The notes: generated by a model not told the origin, from the letters alone. 64,000 nt of DNA from Microbacterium invictum (GCF_034421375.1 NZ_CP139779.1:62001-126000); one strand, 5' to 3'. Positions 44,281 through 53,060 are shown, counted from the first letter of the stretch. Program-made: numbers and translations.

Positions 44281-45517
44281 CGAGGTTCGCCACCCCGTTG
44301 TCGAGGGTGGGCTGGAGCATCGGGGCGAAGAAGGGCGAGTGGTTGGTGGGGATGTCGCGTTCGATGCGACCGGATGCGGCGGCCTCGGCGTAGACCTGCG
44401 GGTCGACGCCGCCCCAGAACCAGAACACCAGGGGCGCGCCCGCTTCGCGGGCGAACCACGACACGTCCTCGCTGCCCGTGAACATCCCGGGGTCGACGAC
44501 CTTGTCGTCGCCGAAGGCGCGGGCGAACGCAGCGCGCAGGCGCGCGGTCGCGTCGTCGTCGTTGATCGTCGGCGGCAGGCTGTGGTCGACGCGGATGACC
44601 GGCTCCTCCTCGGCGCCGGAGGCCTGCGCCTCGGCCCGGACGATGCGCTCCACCTTCTCCAGCACCCGGGCGCGGGCCTCGTCGTCGGGGTAGCGGAGGC
44701 TGAGTTCGAGCACGGCCTCGGCGGGGATGATGTTGTTCTTCAGGCCCGCGTGGATCGATCCGACGGTGACCACGGCGACATCGCGCGGGTCGGTCTCACG
44801 CGAGACGACCGTCTGCAGGCGCATCACCGTCGCCGCGGCCATCACGACCGGGTCGATCGTCGAATGCGGGCGCGACCCGTGACCGCCTCGGCCGAGGAGG
44901 GTGACCCGCAGCCCGTCGGAGGCGGCCATCTGGGTTCCCGGGCGCACACCGATCGTGCCGGCCGGGAGCGGGGTGACGTGCTGGCCGAGCACGATGTCGG
45001 GGCGGGGGAAGCGGTCGAGCACACCGTCGGCGATCATCGCCTGCGACCCGGCGCCGTACTCCTCGGCGGGCTGGAAGACCGCGACGATTGTGCCGCGCCA
45101 CTGGGCGGTGGTGGCGACGAGGCGCTCGAGGGCACCGAGCAGGGCGGTGACGTGCATGTCGTGCCCGCACGCGTGCATCACCGGAACGGCGAGGCCGTGC
45201 GGGTCGATGCCGCGCGCGGTGCTGGCGTAGGCCAGACCGGTGCGCTCCTCGACGGGGAGGCCGTCCATGTCGGCGCGGAGCCACACCACCGGTCCGCGCT
45301 CGCCGTCGTCCGCGCCGGAGTCCTGCGAGGCATCGTGGTCAGCTGCACCGTCGTTGCGGATCACGGCGACCAGACCCGTGCGCCCGACGCCCTCTTCGAA
45401 CTCGATCCCGAGCTCCGTCAGACGCTGCGCGATGACGCCGGCGGTGCGGGTCTCTTGGAATGACAGCTCGGGATGACGGTGGAGGTCGGTGTAGATCGCA
45501 TCGAGGTCGAGGGCCAT
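44246..45517 (-). CDS. M20-family amidohydrolase (hippurate hydrolase-like)
   Basis: A 423-residue zinc-dependent enzyme of the M20D group. Metal ligands are in HACGHDMHV, PAEEYGAG and the C-terminal TNHSPFF; RADMDGLPV precedes the first. The dimerisation domain is inserted in the middle (about 190-310). Members cleave N-acyl amino acids, including auxin conjugates. An acidic insert of ~15 residues near position 65 is unusual. TAGGCT ends seven bases before the ATG, a leaderless arrangement. Confidence 0.92.
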   Translation of the reverse strand: MALDLDAIYTDLHRHPELSFQETRTAGVIAQRLTELGIEFEEGVGRTGLVAVIRNDGAADHDASQDSGADDGERGPVVWLRADMDGLPVEERTGLAYASTARGIDPHGLAVPVMHACGHDMHVTALLGALERLVATTAQWRGTIVAVFQPAEEYGAGSQAMIADGVLDRFPRPDIVLGQHVTPLPAGTIGVRPGTQMAASDGLRVTLLGRGGHGSRPHSTIDPVVMAAATVMRLQTVVSRETDPRDVAVVTVGSIHAGLKNNIIPAEAVLELSLRYPDDEARARVLEKVERIVRAEAQASGAEEEPVIRVDHSLPPTINDDDATARLRAAFARAFGDDKVVDPGMFTGSEDVSWFAREAGAPLVFWFWGGVDPQVYAEAAASGRIERDIPTNHSPFFAPMLQPTLDNGVANLVTAAREFLARR

Positions 45518-45581
45518 ACCGCCGAGCCTAACCTGCGGGCGCGCGGCCGTTCCGGGCGGCGTCGCCCCGTGCGGCCGGGTG

Positions 45582-46598
45582 TCAGCCCGCCGCGCGGGCG
45601 GTCGAGCCGCGCACGATCAGCTCGTACGGCAGGCGCCGCGAGGGGCGGTCTTCGGGCGGCACCGTCGCGTCGATCTCGGCGAGGATCGCCGCGGCGGCCC
45701 GCTCGCCCTGGCCGAGGGGGAACTGGTCGACCGTGGAGAGCCGGAAGAACTCGCCGAGCTCGTGCCCGTCGATGCCGATGACCGAAAGGTCCTCGGGCAC
45801 GCGATAGCCGAGCTCGCGCGCGGCGAGCAGCGCCCCGATCGCCATCTCGTCCGAGGCGGCGAAGATCGCCGTGGGGCGCTCGCCGGGGCGTCCGAGCAGC
45901 TGCTTGGCGGCGCGGAAGCCGCCCTCGATCGTGAAGTCGGCCGGTTCGTAGAGGGCCGGCCGGGCAGGGAAGCCGGCGTCGGCCAGCGCCTGCTCGAACC
46001 CCTGCCGCCGCTGGGTCGGCACGTGGAAGTCGACGTCGAACTCGGGGCTCGCGCCGATGTGGGCGATGTCGCGATGGCCGAGGGCGAGGAGGTGTTCGGT
46101 GGCGAGCCGGGCCACGGCGACGTCATCCATCGTCAGGGTGTCCAGCCGCGGGCTCGGCCCCCCGATGGCGATGACCGGCAGATCGAGCTGGCGCAGCCGT
46201 TCGAGCTCCTCCTCGCCGAGCTCGAGCGAGATCGCGATGACGCCGTCCACGCGCTGGCGGCGCAGGAAGTTCTCGAAGATCGCGTGCCGCTCGGCGGCGT
46301 CGTTGGTCAGGCTGTACAGCGTGATGTCGTAGCCGCGGCGCATGAGCGAGGTCGAGATGCCGCTCAGCACCGTGCTGAAGAACCAGCGGTCGAGGAACGG
46401 CACGAGCACGCCGATGTTGCGCCGGCGGCCCGACGCCAGGCTCGACGCCGACGCCGACACGACGTAGCCGAGGCTCTTCGCGGCATCCTCGACCCTCGTC
46501 TTGGCTGTGGCCGAGACATGGCCCCGGCCGCTCAGGGCGCGGGAGACCGTGGCGGTGGACACGCCTGCCAGGCGTGCCACCTCATCGATGCTGACCAC
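45582..46598 (-). CDS. LacI-family transcriptional regulator
   Basis: A 338-residue repressor. The DNA-binding head VSIDEVARLAGVSTATVSRA includes the hinge-proximal SRALSGRGHVS, and the C-terminal sugar-binding domain starts at IGVLVPFLDRWFFS. It follows the GH13 glucosidase by 44 nt on the same strand, and a canonical LacI operator sits in the GH13 promoter. The pair should therefore be an autoregulated alpha-glucoside operon. GTG start. Confidence 0.94.
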   Translation of the reverse strand: MVSIDEVARLAGVSTATVSRALSGRGHVSATAKTRVEDAAKSLGYVVSASASSLASGRRRNIGVLVPFLDRWFFSTVLSGISTSLMRRGYDITLYSLTNDAAERHAIFENFLRRQRVDGVIAISLELGEEELERLRQLDLPVIAIGGPSPRLDTLTMDDVAVARLATEHLLALGHRDIAHIGASPEFDVDFHVPTQRRQGFEQALADAGFPARPALYEPADFTIEGGFRAAKQLLGRPGERPTAIFAASDEMAIGALLAARELGYRVPEDLSVIGIDGHELGEFFRLSTVDQFPLGQGERAAAAILAEIDATVPPEDRPSRRLPYELIVRGSTARAAG

Positions 46599-46642
46599 GT
46601 CGCCCCCTCGCGTTAGCCGCGCCGCCCCGCGGGCGGTGCCGT

Positions 46643-48325
46643 TCAGTCCTCGGTGAGCCAGACCGCGGTGTCGACGGGCAGCGATCGACCGTCGATCGGG
46701 CCGCTCGCGACCAGGATCTCACCCGCGGGCAGCTCCACCGGTGCGCCGCCGAGGTTCGCGACCACGCGCACCGGGCCGTTGCGGAACGCCACGACGTCGG
46801 CGCCGAACCCGTCGAGCCACTCGAGCTTGCCGGCACCCAGCTGGTGGGTGCGGCGCTCGGCGAGCAGGCTGCGGTAGAGCGACAGGGTCGAGGCGCCGTC
46901 GGCGCGCTGGACGTCACGAGCCAGCGTCGTCCAGTCGGCCGGCTGCGGCAGCCAGGCTTCGCCGGTGCTGCTGAAGCCGAATGCGGGCGCGTCGCTCTGC
47001 CACGGCAGCGGCACGCGGCACCCGTCGCGGCCGTATCGCTCGCCGCCGGTGCGGAACCAGGTCGGGTCCTGACGGGCGTCATCGGGCAGGTCGACGACCT
47101 CGGGAAGGCCGAGCTCCTCGCCCTGGTAGAGGTACGACGACCCGGGCAGGGCCAGCATGACGGTCGTCGCCGCGCGGGCACGCCGCAGTCCGACATCTGG
47201 GATCGGCTTGCCGGGCGACTTCGGACCGATGCCGTGGCCCTGCGGGTTCTCGGCCGTCAGCGCCAGGCGCGAGGCGTGGCGGACGACATCGTGGTTCGAC
47301 AGCACCCAGGTGCTGGGGGCGCCGACGCCCGGGAATGCCCGCAGCGACTCGTCGATGACCTCGCGCAGCTCATCAGCGTTCCACGGCGTGGAGAGGTACG
47401 GGAAGTTGAACGCCTGGTGCATCTCGTCCGAGCGCACCCAGAGCGCCGTCTTGTCGGCCGTGGGCAGCCATGCCTCGGCGGCGAGGACGCGGTCGCCCTC
47501 GTACTGGTCGAGGAGCTCGTGCCAGTCGCGGTAGACGTCGTGCACGCCGTCCTGGCCCCAGTAGGGGACGTTGACTTCGCCGCCGCCCATCGAGTCGGCG
47601 GTGGACGGCGGGGTGTAGTCGGGCAGGCCCTCAGCCTTCACCAGGCCGTGGGCGACGTCGACGCGGAAGCCGTCGACGCCGCGGTCGAGCCAGAAGCGCA
47701 GGATGCGACGGAATTCCTCGCGCACCTCTTCGTTGGTCCAGTCGAAGTCGGGCTGCGAGGTGTCGAAGAGGTGCAGGTACCACTGGCCGGGGGTGCCGTC
47801 GGCCTCGGTCACGCGCGTCCACGCCGGGCCGCCGAACACCGAGTCCCAGTTGTTCGGGGGCACGTCGCCGTCGATGCCGCGACCCTCGCGGAAGATGTAG
47901 CGCGCACGCTCCGGGCTGCCGGGCGCGGCGGCCAGAGCCTGCTGGAACCACTCGTGCTGGTCGGAGGAGTGGTTGGGGACGAGGTCGACGATGACCCGGA
48001 TGCCGCGGGCGTGCGCGGCCTCGAGCATGTCGTCGAAGTCGGCGAGCGTGCCGAAGAGCGGGTCGACGTCGCAGTAGTCGGCGACGTCGTAGCCGGCGTC
48101 CTTCTGGGGACTGCGCATGAAGGGCGAGAGCCAGATCGCGTCGACACCGAGCTCGGCGAGATCGTCGAGGTGAGCGGTGACGCCCGGGAGGTCGCCGATG
48201 CCGTCACCGGAGGTGTCGGCGAACGAGCGGGGATAGATCTGGTAGATGACGGCGGTGCGCCACCACTCGGAACCGGGGGTGGAGGCGCGGTCGGCGGGGG
48301 TTGTGACCGTATCGGGCGAAGTCAT
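46643..48325 (-). CDS. Glycoside hydrolase family 13 alpha-glucosidase
   Basis: A 560-residue cytoplasmic GH13 enzyme. It has YQIYPRSFADTSGDGIGDL, VDLVPNHSSD, nucleophile Asp223 in FRVDVAHG, acid/base Glu284 in AAEAW and Asp346 in SNHD, so it is catalytically complete. This pattern fits the oligo-1,6-glucosidase/alpha-glucosidase group. The start is placed at the ATG six bases after a TATTGT -10; a LacI operator lies immediately upstream. No sugar transporter is linked in the window. Confidence 0.93.
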   Translation of the reverse strand: MTSPDTVTTPADRASTPGSEWWRTAVIYQIYPRSFADTSGDGIGDLPGVTAHLDDLAELGVDAIWLSPFMRSPQKDAGYDVADYCDVDPLFGTLADFDDMLEAAHARGIRVIVDLVPNHSSDQHEWFQQALAAAPGSPERARYIFREGRGIDGDVPPNNWDSVFGGPAWTRVTEADGTPGQWYLHLFDTSQPDFDWTNEEVREEFRRILRFWLDRGVDGFRVDVAHGLVKAEGLPDYTPPSTADSMGGGEVNVPYWGQDGVHDVYRDWHELLDQYEGDRVLAAEAWLPTADKTALWVRSDEMHQAFNFPYLSTPWNADELREVIDESLRAFPGVGAPSTWVLSNHDVVRHASRLALTAENPQGHGIGPKSPGKPIPDVGLRRARAATTVMLALPGSSYLYQGEELGLPEVVDLPDDARQDPTWFRTGGERYGRDGCRVPLPWQSDAPAFGFSSTGEAWLPQPADWTTLARDVQRADGASTLSLYRSLLAERRTHQLGAGKLEWLDGFGADVVAFRNGPVRVVANLGGAPVELPAGEILVASGPIDGRSLPVDTAVWLTED

Positions 48326-48331
48326 GCGCTC

Positions 48332-48352
48332 ACAATACTGCAAGCGCTTACA
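48332..48352 (-). promoter_or_regulatory. LacI-type operator in a leaderless promoter
   Basis: TGCAAGCGCTTACA (48339-48352) is a near-perfect palindrome (one mismatched pair) of the classic LacI/GalR operator type with central CG. It ends two bases before the -10 TATTGT (48337-48332, minus strand) of the GH13 gene, so a bound repressor would cover the promoter spacer. The LacI gene of the same operon is the obvious partner. Confidence 0.75.
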
Positions 48353-48408
48353 TTTCCCTGAGTGTGTTTCACGCGCGGCTGTGTTTCGCGCGAGACTAAG
48401 GTGGCGGG

Positions 48409-48942
48409 GTGAACGCTTCCGGCCCCCTCGCTCGCGCCGAATCGCTGATCGCCGTCATCCCCGACTACCCGTCGCCCGGCATCCAGTTCCGCGACATCAC
48501 GCCTCTCCTCGCCGATGCCGACGCGTTCCGCGCCGTGATCGACGCGCTCATCGCCCCCTTTGCGGGCACCTTCGACGTCGTCGCGGGCGTGGAAGCCCGC
48601 GGGTTCCTCCTCGCCGCCGCTGCGGCGATCGCCGCCGACACCGGCGTCGTGCCGGTGCGGAAGGCCGGCAAGCTCCCGCGGCCGGCTGCCGCGGTCGACT
48701 ACGCCCTCGAGTACGGCCAGGCGACGATCGAGGTGCACGACGACCTGCCCCGCGGTGCGCGTGTGCTGCTCGTCGACGACGTGCTCGCCACTGGCGGCAC
48801 CCTCGCTGCCGCCCACGAGCTGTTCACCGCCGTCGGCGCCGAGGTCACCGGCACCGCGGTGCTCCTCGAGCTCGAGGCGCTGGGCGGTCGGGAGGTGCTG
48901 GGTCGCGTGGAACGCGACATCCACACCGTCTTCCGCGCATGA
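48409..48942 (+). CDS. apt: Adenine phosphoribosyltransferase
   Basis: A 177-residue purine-salvage enzyme that makes AMP from adenine and PRPP. The PRPP-binding motif VLLVDDVLATGGT is at residues 119-131; FRDITPLL near residue 27 and RGFLLAAA and RKAGKLPR segments are typical of Apt. TAAGGT ends exactly six bases before the GTG and there is no Shine-Dalgarno sequence, so the transcript is probably leaderless. Single gene. Confidence 0.95.
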   Translation: MNASGPLARAESLIAVIPDYPSPGIQFRDITPLLADADAFRAVIDALIAPFAGTFDVVAGVEARGFLLAAAAAIAADTGVVPVRKAGKLPRPAAAVDYALEYGQATIEVHDDLPRGARVLLVDDVLATGGTLAAAHELFTAVGAEVTGTAVLLELEALGGREVLGRVERDIHTVFRA

Positions 48943-48966
48943 CCGCCTGAACCCGAACCCTGGCGC

Positions 48967-48997
48967 TTGACCCTGACACGGTGTCAGGCTCTGTCGT
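48967..48997 (+). promoter_or_regulatory. MerR-type promoter with stretched spacer and dyad
   Basis: TTGACC (48967-48972) is a -35. CCTGACAC-G-GTGTCAGG (48972-48988) is a perfect 8-bp inverted repeat, and TGTCGT (48992-48997) is a possible -10 at a 19-bp spacer. A long spacer filled by a dyad is the hallmark of promoters activated by MerR proteins through DNA distortion. It lies directly before the merR-type gene, implying autoregulation. Confidence 0.65.
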
Positions 48998-49006
48998 GGA
49001 ATCACC

Positions 49007-49810
49007 ATGTTGAGTATCGGAGAATTCGCCCGGCTGGCCGGAGTGTCGGTCCGGATGCTGCGCCACTACGACCACCTCGGTCTGCTCGTCCCCGAGCGTG
49101 TCGACCCCTGGAGCGGCTACCGCTCGTACGGGGCCGCACAGCTCGAGCGCGCCAACCGCATCGTCGCCCTGAAGGATCTCGGGTTCACCCTCGATCAGGT
49201 CGGACGGATGCTGGACGGCGGCCTCTCGCAGGAGGACATCGCGCTCCTCCTCAGCGAGCGGCGCGAGGAGCTGAGGTCGCAGATCGCTGCAGACCGGCAT
49301 CGGCTCGCCGCTGTCGAGGCGCGTCTCCGCGTCATCCAGAAGGAGATTCCCATGACGGAATACATCGAAACCGCTCTGCCCGAACTGCACGTCGTGCAGC
49401 AGACCGCGCGCATCGAGGAGATGTCGCAGATCGAGGCCGAGATCGGCTACATGTTCACGCGGGTGAACGAGGCCATCGCCGCCGCGGGGGCGCCGCACGT
49501 CGGCCCCGGGGTGGCGATCTACACCACCGACGGCGACGGCATGATCGCCGCCGCGGCGGAGCAGATCGGGGATGCCGAAACCCCGCCGGGGCTCGAGCGG
49601 GCCACCGTGCCCGCGGCATCCCGCGCTCTCACCGGACGCTACGAGGCCGACGACCTGCTGGGGATCCAGCGCGCGTGGCAGGACCTCGTCGCCGAGGGCG
49701 AGCGACGGGGACTGTCACCGGCCGGGCCTGCCCGCGAGGTGTACCTCGAGACGCCGATGGACCCGGCCGGCACCCGCTGGGTCGTCGACCTGCAGCAGCC
49801 GGTCGGCTGA
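49007..49810 (+). CDS. MerR-family regulator with GyrI-like effector domain
   Basis: A 267-residue regulator. Residues 1-70 are the MerR DNA-binding head (SIGEFARLAGVSVRMLRHYD, HLGLLVPERVDPWSGYRSY), followed by a coiled-coil linker and a C-terminal GyrI/AraC effector-binding domain (about 118-266) like that of BmrR or TipA-type drug sensors. It should activate from its own stretched promoter upon binding a small molecule. No efflux gene is attached, so the wider target is unknown. Confidence 0.92.
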   Translation: MLSIGEFARLAGVSVRMLRHYDHLGLLVPERVDPWSGYRSYGAAQLERANRIVALKDLGFTLDQVGRMLDGGLSQEDIALLLSERREELRSQIAADRHRLAAVEARLRVIQKEIPMTEYIETALPELHVVQQTARIEEMSQIEAEIGYMFTRVNEAIAAAGAPHVGPGVAIYTTDGDGMIAAAAEQIGDAETPPGLERATVPAASRALTGRYEADDLLGIQRAWQDLVAEGERRGLSPAGPAREVYLETPMDPAGTRWVVDLQQPVG

Positions 49811-49862
49811 CCCGGCGCTGCGCCGCGCCCGCACCGCGCTGCGCCGCACTGCACCCGCACCG

Positions 49863-49931
49863 CCGAGACCCACCATCCCCGCCGAGACCCACCGCGCCAG
49901 GGTGGGTCTCGGCGGCGGAGGTGGGTCTCGG
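49863..49931. repeat. Four copies of a 12-mer in nested inverted order
   Basis: CCGAGACCCACC occurs at 49863-49874 and 49882-49893, and its complement at 49901-49912 and 49920-49931. The inner pair makes a 13-bp stem (49881-49893/49901-49913) with a 7-nt loop, and the outer pair can extend the structure. It lies in the 225-bp gap after the MerR gene and may act as its terminator. The order (two direct, two inverted) recalls REP-type elements. Confidence 0.8.
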
Positions 49932-50035
49932 TGGTGAACCGACGAGCTCGGGCGCACGACGGGTGTCGAAAAGCGACACCCGGCTCCGACACACTGAGAG
50001 GGCCGCGCGCCGCGGCCGGAAAAGAGGGAGTTCCG

Positions 50036-50413
50036 ATGCAGTACCTGATCCTGATCCACAACAGCCCGGCCGTGATCGACCTGTTCGCGAAGATGAGCGA
50101 CGAGGAGAGGAAGGCGGCCTTCCAGATCTACTGGGACGTCGAATCCGACCTGCAGGCCTCGGGCGAACTGGTCGACTCCAAGGCCCTCGACACCGACGCC
50201 CAGAAGCACGTCGCCCGCGGCGCAGACGGCCCGGTCGTCACCGATGCGCCTCTTCCCGAACTGACCGAAGTGGTCTCGGGCTACTACCTCGTGGATGTCG
50301 CCGACGAGGCCCGGGCCGCCGAGATCGCCGCGCTGTTCCCCGAGGCTCTCGTGCCCGGCGGGATGCGCATCGCGCGCATCTGGACTGACGCGGACTTCGC
50401 CGCGAACACGTGA
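50036..50413 (+). CDS. YciI-family (DGPF domain) protein
   Basis: A 125-residue protein of the YCII/DGPF superfamily: QYLILIHNSPAVIDLFAKMS, SDLQASGELVDSKAL, ARGADGPVVTDAPLPELTEV and GYYLVDVADEARAAEIAALF. Genes of this kind very often precede ECF42 sigma factors, as here, where the sigma GTG overlaps this stop (GTGA). Their biochemical role is unclear. GAGGGAG precedes the ATG. Confidence 0.9.
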   Translation: MQYLILIHNSPAVIDLFAKMSDEERKAAFQIYWDVESDLQASGELVDSKALDTDAQKHVARGADGPVVTDAPLPELTEVVSGYYLVDVADEARAAEIAALFPEALVPGGMRIARIWTDADFAANT

Positions 50414-51621
50414 AGCCGTCGCCGCTCGGGGCGCTGACCGCCGCCGTGCGGTCGGCCGCCCCGCGCGCCCTCGCGGTGATGGTGCGCCGGACCGGGTCGT
50501 TCGACGACGCGGAGGATGCGGTCCAAGAGGCTCTCCTCGCGGCCTGGGCCCAGTGGCCGCGCGAGGGGATCCCCGACCACCCCGCGGCGTGGCTCGTGTC
50601 GGTGGCGTCGCGCCGGTACGTCGATGCGGTCCGATCGGATGCTGCGCGGCGGGCGCGCGAGGAGAGGTCGGCCAGGGAGGAGCCGGGCGGCGACGCCGTG
50701 CAGGCCGACGACACGCTGCGCCTGTTCCTCCTGTGCTGCCACCCGACGCTGTCGCCGGCGTCGCAGATGGCGCTCACCCTGCGCTGCGTCGGGGGGCTGA
50801 CCACGCGCGAGATCGCACGCGGTCTGCTGGCCGCTGAGTCCGCGGTCGCGCAGCGGATCTCGCGGGCGAAGGCGGCCCTGCGCGGGGTGCCGCTCGAGTC
50901 GGCGGGCGCGCTCGCGGACCGCGTCCCGGTGCTCCTCGACGTGCTGAGCCTCATCCACACCGAGGCGCACTCGGCCGTCGAGGGTGAGGACATCACGCGT
51001 CCGCTCCTCAGCGCCGAGGCGCTGCGCCTCGCGCGGCTCCTCCTCTCCCTCGCGCGCCCCGACGATCCCTGGCGTCCCGAGGCGATGGGCCTTGTGGCCC
51101 TGATGCTCCTCACCGATGCGCGGGCACCTGCCCGAGTGGACGCCGACGGCGTGCTGGTTCCCCTCGCGCTCCAGGACCGGTCGCTGTGGCGCGCCGACCT
51201 CATCGCCGAGGGCGCCGCGTTGCTCACTGACGCGCTCACGCGGGAGCGCGCGGGGCGCTATCAGGTGCGTGCGGCCATCGCCGCCGTCCACGATGAGGCG
51301 GTGACGGCGGATGACACCGACTGGCGACAGATCCTCGGACTGTACGAGGTGCTCCGCCGCCTCGACCCGGGTCCGGTGAGCGAGCTCGGCCGCGCCGTCG
51401 CGGTGGGGGAGGTGATCGGCCCCGCGGCCGGTCTGCAGATCGTCGCCGCATGGGAGGGGCAGGCCTCGCCGCTTCGCGTCGCGGCGGTGCGCGCACACCT
51501 CCTCGATCGGGCGGATCGGGCGGCGGAGGCGGGGCGGGAGTACGAGCTCGCCGCGCGACTCACCCGCAACGGCGCAGAGCGCCGATGGTTCCTCCGCAAG
51601 GCCGGTGAACTTCATCATTGA
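50410..51621 (+). CDS. ECF42-type RNA polymerase sigma factor
   Basis: A 403-residue sigma factor. Sigma region 2 is at residues ~15-80 (FDDAEDAVQEALLAAWAQWP) and region 4 at ~105-155 (QMALTLRCVGGLTTREIARG, LAAESAVAQRISRAKAALRG). A ~240-residue C-terminal extension follows (ADRVPVLLDVLSLIHTEAHS, WRPEAMGLVALMLLTDARAP), the TPR-like module that marks ECF42. This group lacks an anti-sigma factor and pairs with DGPF proteins. A diverged fragment of such a gene lies at 53065-53142. Confidence 0.9.
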   Translation: MKPSPLGALTAAVRSAAPRALAVMVRRTGSFDDAEDAVQEALLAAWAQWPREGIPDHPAAWLVSVASRRYVDAVRSDAARRAREERSAREEPGGDAVQADDTLRLFLLCCHPTLSPASQMALTLRCVGGLTTREIARGLLAAESAVAQRISRAKAALRGVPLESAGALADRVPVLLDVLSLIHTEAHSAVEGEDITRPLLSAEALRLARLLLSLARPDDPWRPEAMGLVALMLLTDARAPARVDADGVLVPLALQDRSLWRADLIAEGAALLTDALTRERAGRYQVRAAIAAVHDEAVTADDTDWRQILGLYEVLRRLDPGPVSELGRAVAVGEVIGPAAGLQIVAAWEGQASPLRVAAVRAHLLDRADRAAEAGREYELAARLTRNGAERRWFLRKAGELHH

Positions 51622-51646
51622 CACTGTGATTCAGATACTGAAGTAT
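51618..51646 (+). promoter_or_regulatory. HxlR promoter/operator overlapping the sigma stop
   Basis: TTGACA (51618-51623), a perfect -35, contains the stop codon of the sigma gene. TTCAG-ATA-CTGAA (51630-51642) and ATACT-GA-AGTAT (51635-51646) are overlapping inverted repeats; AAGTAT (51641-51646) is a weak -10 at 17 bp. HxlR-type regulators often bind such short AT-rich dyads near their own start. Confidence 0.55.
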
Positions 51647-51653
51647 TGCGGAC

Positions 51654-52313
51654 ATGGACAAGCGCACCTACGGCCAGTTCTGCGGACTCACCCGCGGGGC
51701 AGACCTGCTCGGCGGTCGATGGACGCTTCCGATCGTGCGCGACCTCCTTCTCGGCCCGGCGCGCTTCGGCGAACTGCAGGCTGCCTTCCCCGGCATCTCG
51801 ACAGCCCAGCTGACCGCGAGGCTCAAGGAGCTTGAGGCGGAGGGCATCGTGCAGCGCGAGGTCGGCGAGATGCGCGGTGTCCGTTATGCGCTCACGTCCT
51901 GGGGGCGTCAGCTCGAGCCGGTCATCACCGCTCTCGGACGCTGGGGCGCCATGCGGATGGATGTGCCGCGCGAGGGCGAGATCGTCACGGCCGCCGGCAT
52001 GGCCACGATGCTGCGCACCGGGTTCGCCGGCCGCGCCGCCGACGGCCCCGCGCTGCCGACGACGTTCGAGATCTTTGCTGATGGCCTTGTCGCCCACGGC
52101 ACGGTGATGGGCGACCTTATCGACGTCGCGGTCGGCCCCGCCGACGCCCCCGATCTGCGCCTTTCGGCGGGCGACCACTTCCGCGCGTTCGTCGCCGGCG
52201 AGCTGACCGCCGATGAGTACGCCGCCCTGCCCGGCGTCACGGTCGAGGGGGATGCCTCGCTGCTCCCGATGTTCGCCGACCTCTTCCGTGTCCCGTTCGA
52301 GCCCGCCGCCTGA
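51654..52313 (+). CDS. HxlR-family regulator with SCP2-like C-terminal domain
   Basis: A 219-residue regulator. Residues 1-100 are an HxlR winged helix (CGLTRGADLLGGRWTLPIVR, FGELQAAFPGISTAQLTARL), and residues ~115-219 resemble a sterol-carrier (SCP2-like) domain (FEIFADGLVAHGTVMGDLID, LRLSAGDHFRAFVAGELTAD). The second domain may bind a hydrophobic ligand. DUF4287 and cupin genes follow in the same direction, forming a likely operon. Confidence 0.88.
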   Translation: MDKRTYGQFCGLTRGADLLGGRWTLPIVRDLLLGPARFGELQAAFPGISTAQLTARLKELEAEGIVQREVGEMRGVRYALTSWGRQLEPVITALGRWGAMRMDVPREGEIVTAAGMATMLRTGFAGRAADGPALPTTFEIFADGLVAHGTVMGDLIDVAVGPADAPDLRLSAGDHFRAFVAGELTADEYAALPGVTVEGDASLLPMFADLFRVPFEPAA

Positions 52314-52355
52314 CGTTCACGCATCCACCCGCCGCATCACTCAATGGAGAACGAC

Positions 52356-52643
52356 ATGTCCGGACAGGCCTATCTGACAACGATCGAGCAGCAGACCGGC
52401 AAGACGCCCCGCGAGCTCATCGCACTCGCCAATGAGGCGGGGCTCACCTCTGAGTCGAAGGCGGGTGAGATCGGCTCCTACTTCACGAGCGAGCACGGCC
52501 TCGGCCACGGTCACGCGATGACCCTGGCTCAGGTCATCCGCCACCTAGACGACATCGACCTCGCCAACGCCACGCCGGCCGGTCCGCCGCCCGGCTCCAT
52601 CGGTCGTCTCTGGCTCGACGGGGCAGCCACGAACCCCGCCTGA
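52356..52643 (+). CDS. DUF4287-domain protein
   Basis: A 95-residue protein with the DUF4287 pattern: YLTTIEQQTGKTPRELIALA, KAGEIGSYFTSEHGLGHGHA and AMTLAQVIRHL. Nothing is known of its biochemistry; relatives often accompany HxlR or ArsR regulators. I place the start at the ATG with GGAG seven bases upstream, not at the in-frame ATG four codons earlier, because that GGAG overlaps the earlier ATG. Confidence 0.85.
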   Translation: MSGQAYLTTIEQQTGKTPRELIALANEAGLTSESKAGEIGSYFTSEHGLGHGHAMTLAQVIRHLDDIDLANATPAGPPPGSIGRLWLDGAATNPA

Positions 52644-52706
52644 GCACCACGATCAGCCAACCCGCGACAGGTGACACGGGCGACACAGGGGAACAAGGAG
52701 AACACG

Positions 52707-53060
52707 ATGGACACCGTCGCAATCCCGGCGGATGCGCTCCGCATCCCCGGCAGCCGCACACTGCGTTTCGAGGGTGCCGCCCACGGCGCCGGGATCTCGT
52801 TCTTCCTGGTCACCGCCGATCCCGGCCAAGGTCCCGAGCTGCACCGGCACCCCTATGACGAAACCTGGATCGTCCTCGACGGCGAGGCCACGATAAGGGT
52901 GGATGACGCCGAGGTCGTCGCCCGGTCCGGCGACACCGCCGTGGTCGGCGCCGGCCGTTGGCACGGCTTCATCAACAGCGGAACGGGCACTCTCCGGATC
53001 GTGTGCATTCACGCGTCCGCCGTCATGATCCAGGAAGACCGGTCACTGGTCGACGGGTAG
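52707..53060 (+). CDS. Cupin-domain protein
   Basis: A 117-residue single cupin. Metal-binding motif 1 is GPELHRHPYDETWIVLDG and motif 2 is AGRWHGFINSG, both intact. Small cupins of this type bind a metal and act as isomerases, dioxygenases or sensors; the substrate is unknown. AAGGAG lies before the ATG. It is the last gene of the HxlR-DUF4287-cupin series and overlaps the convergent atl gene by 18 bp. Confidence 0.87.
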   Translation: MDTVAIPADALRIPGSRTLRFEGAAHGAGISFFLVTADPGQGPELHRHPYDETWIVLDGEATIRVDDAEVVARSGDTAVVGAGRWHGFINSGTGTLRIVCIHASAVMIQEDRSLVDG

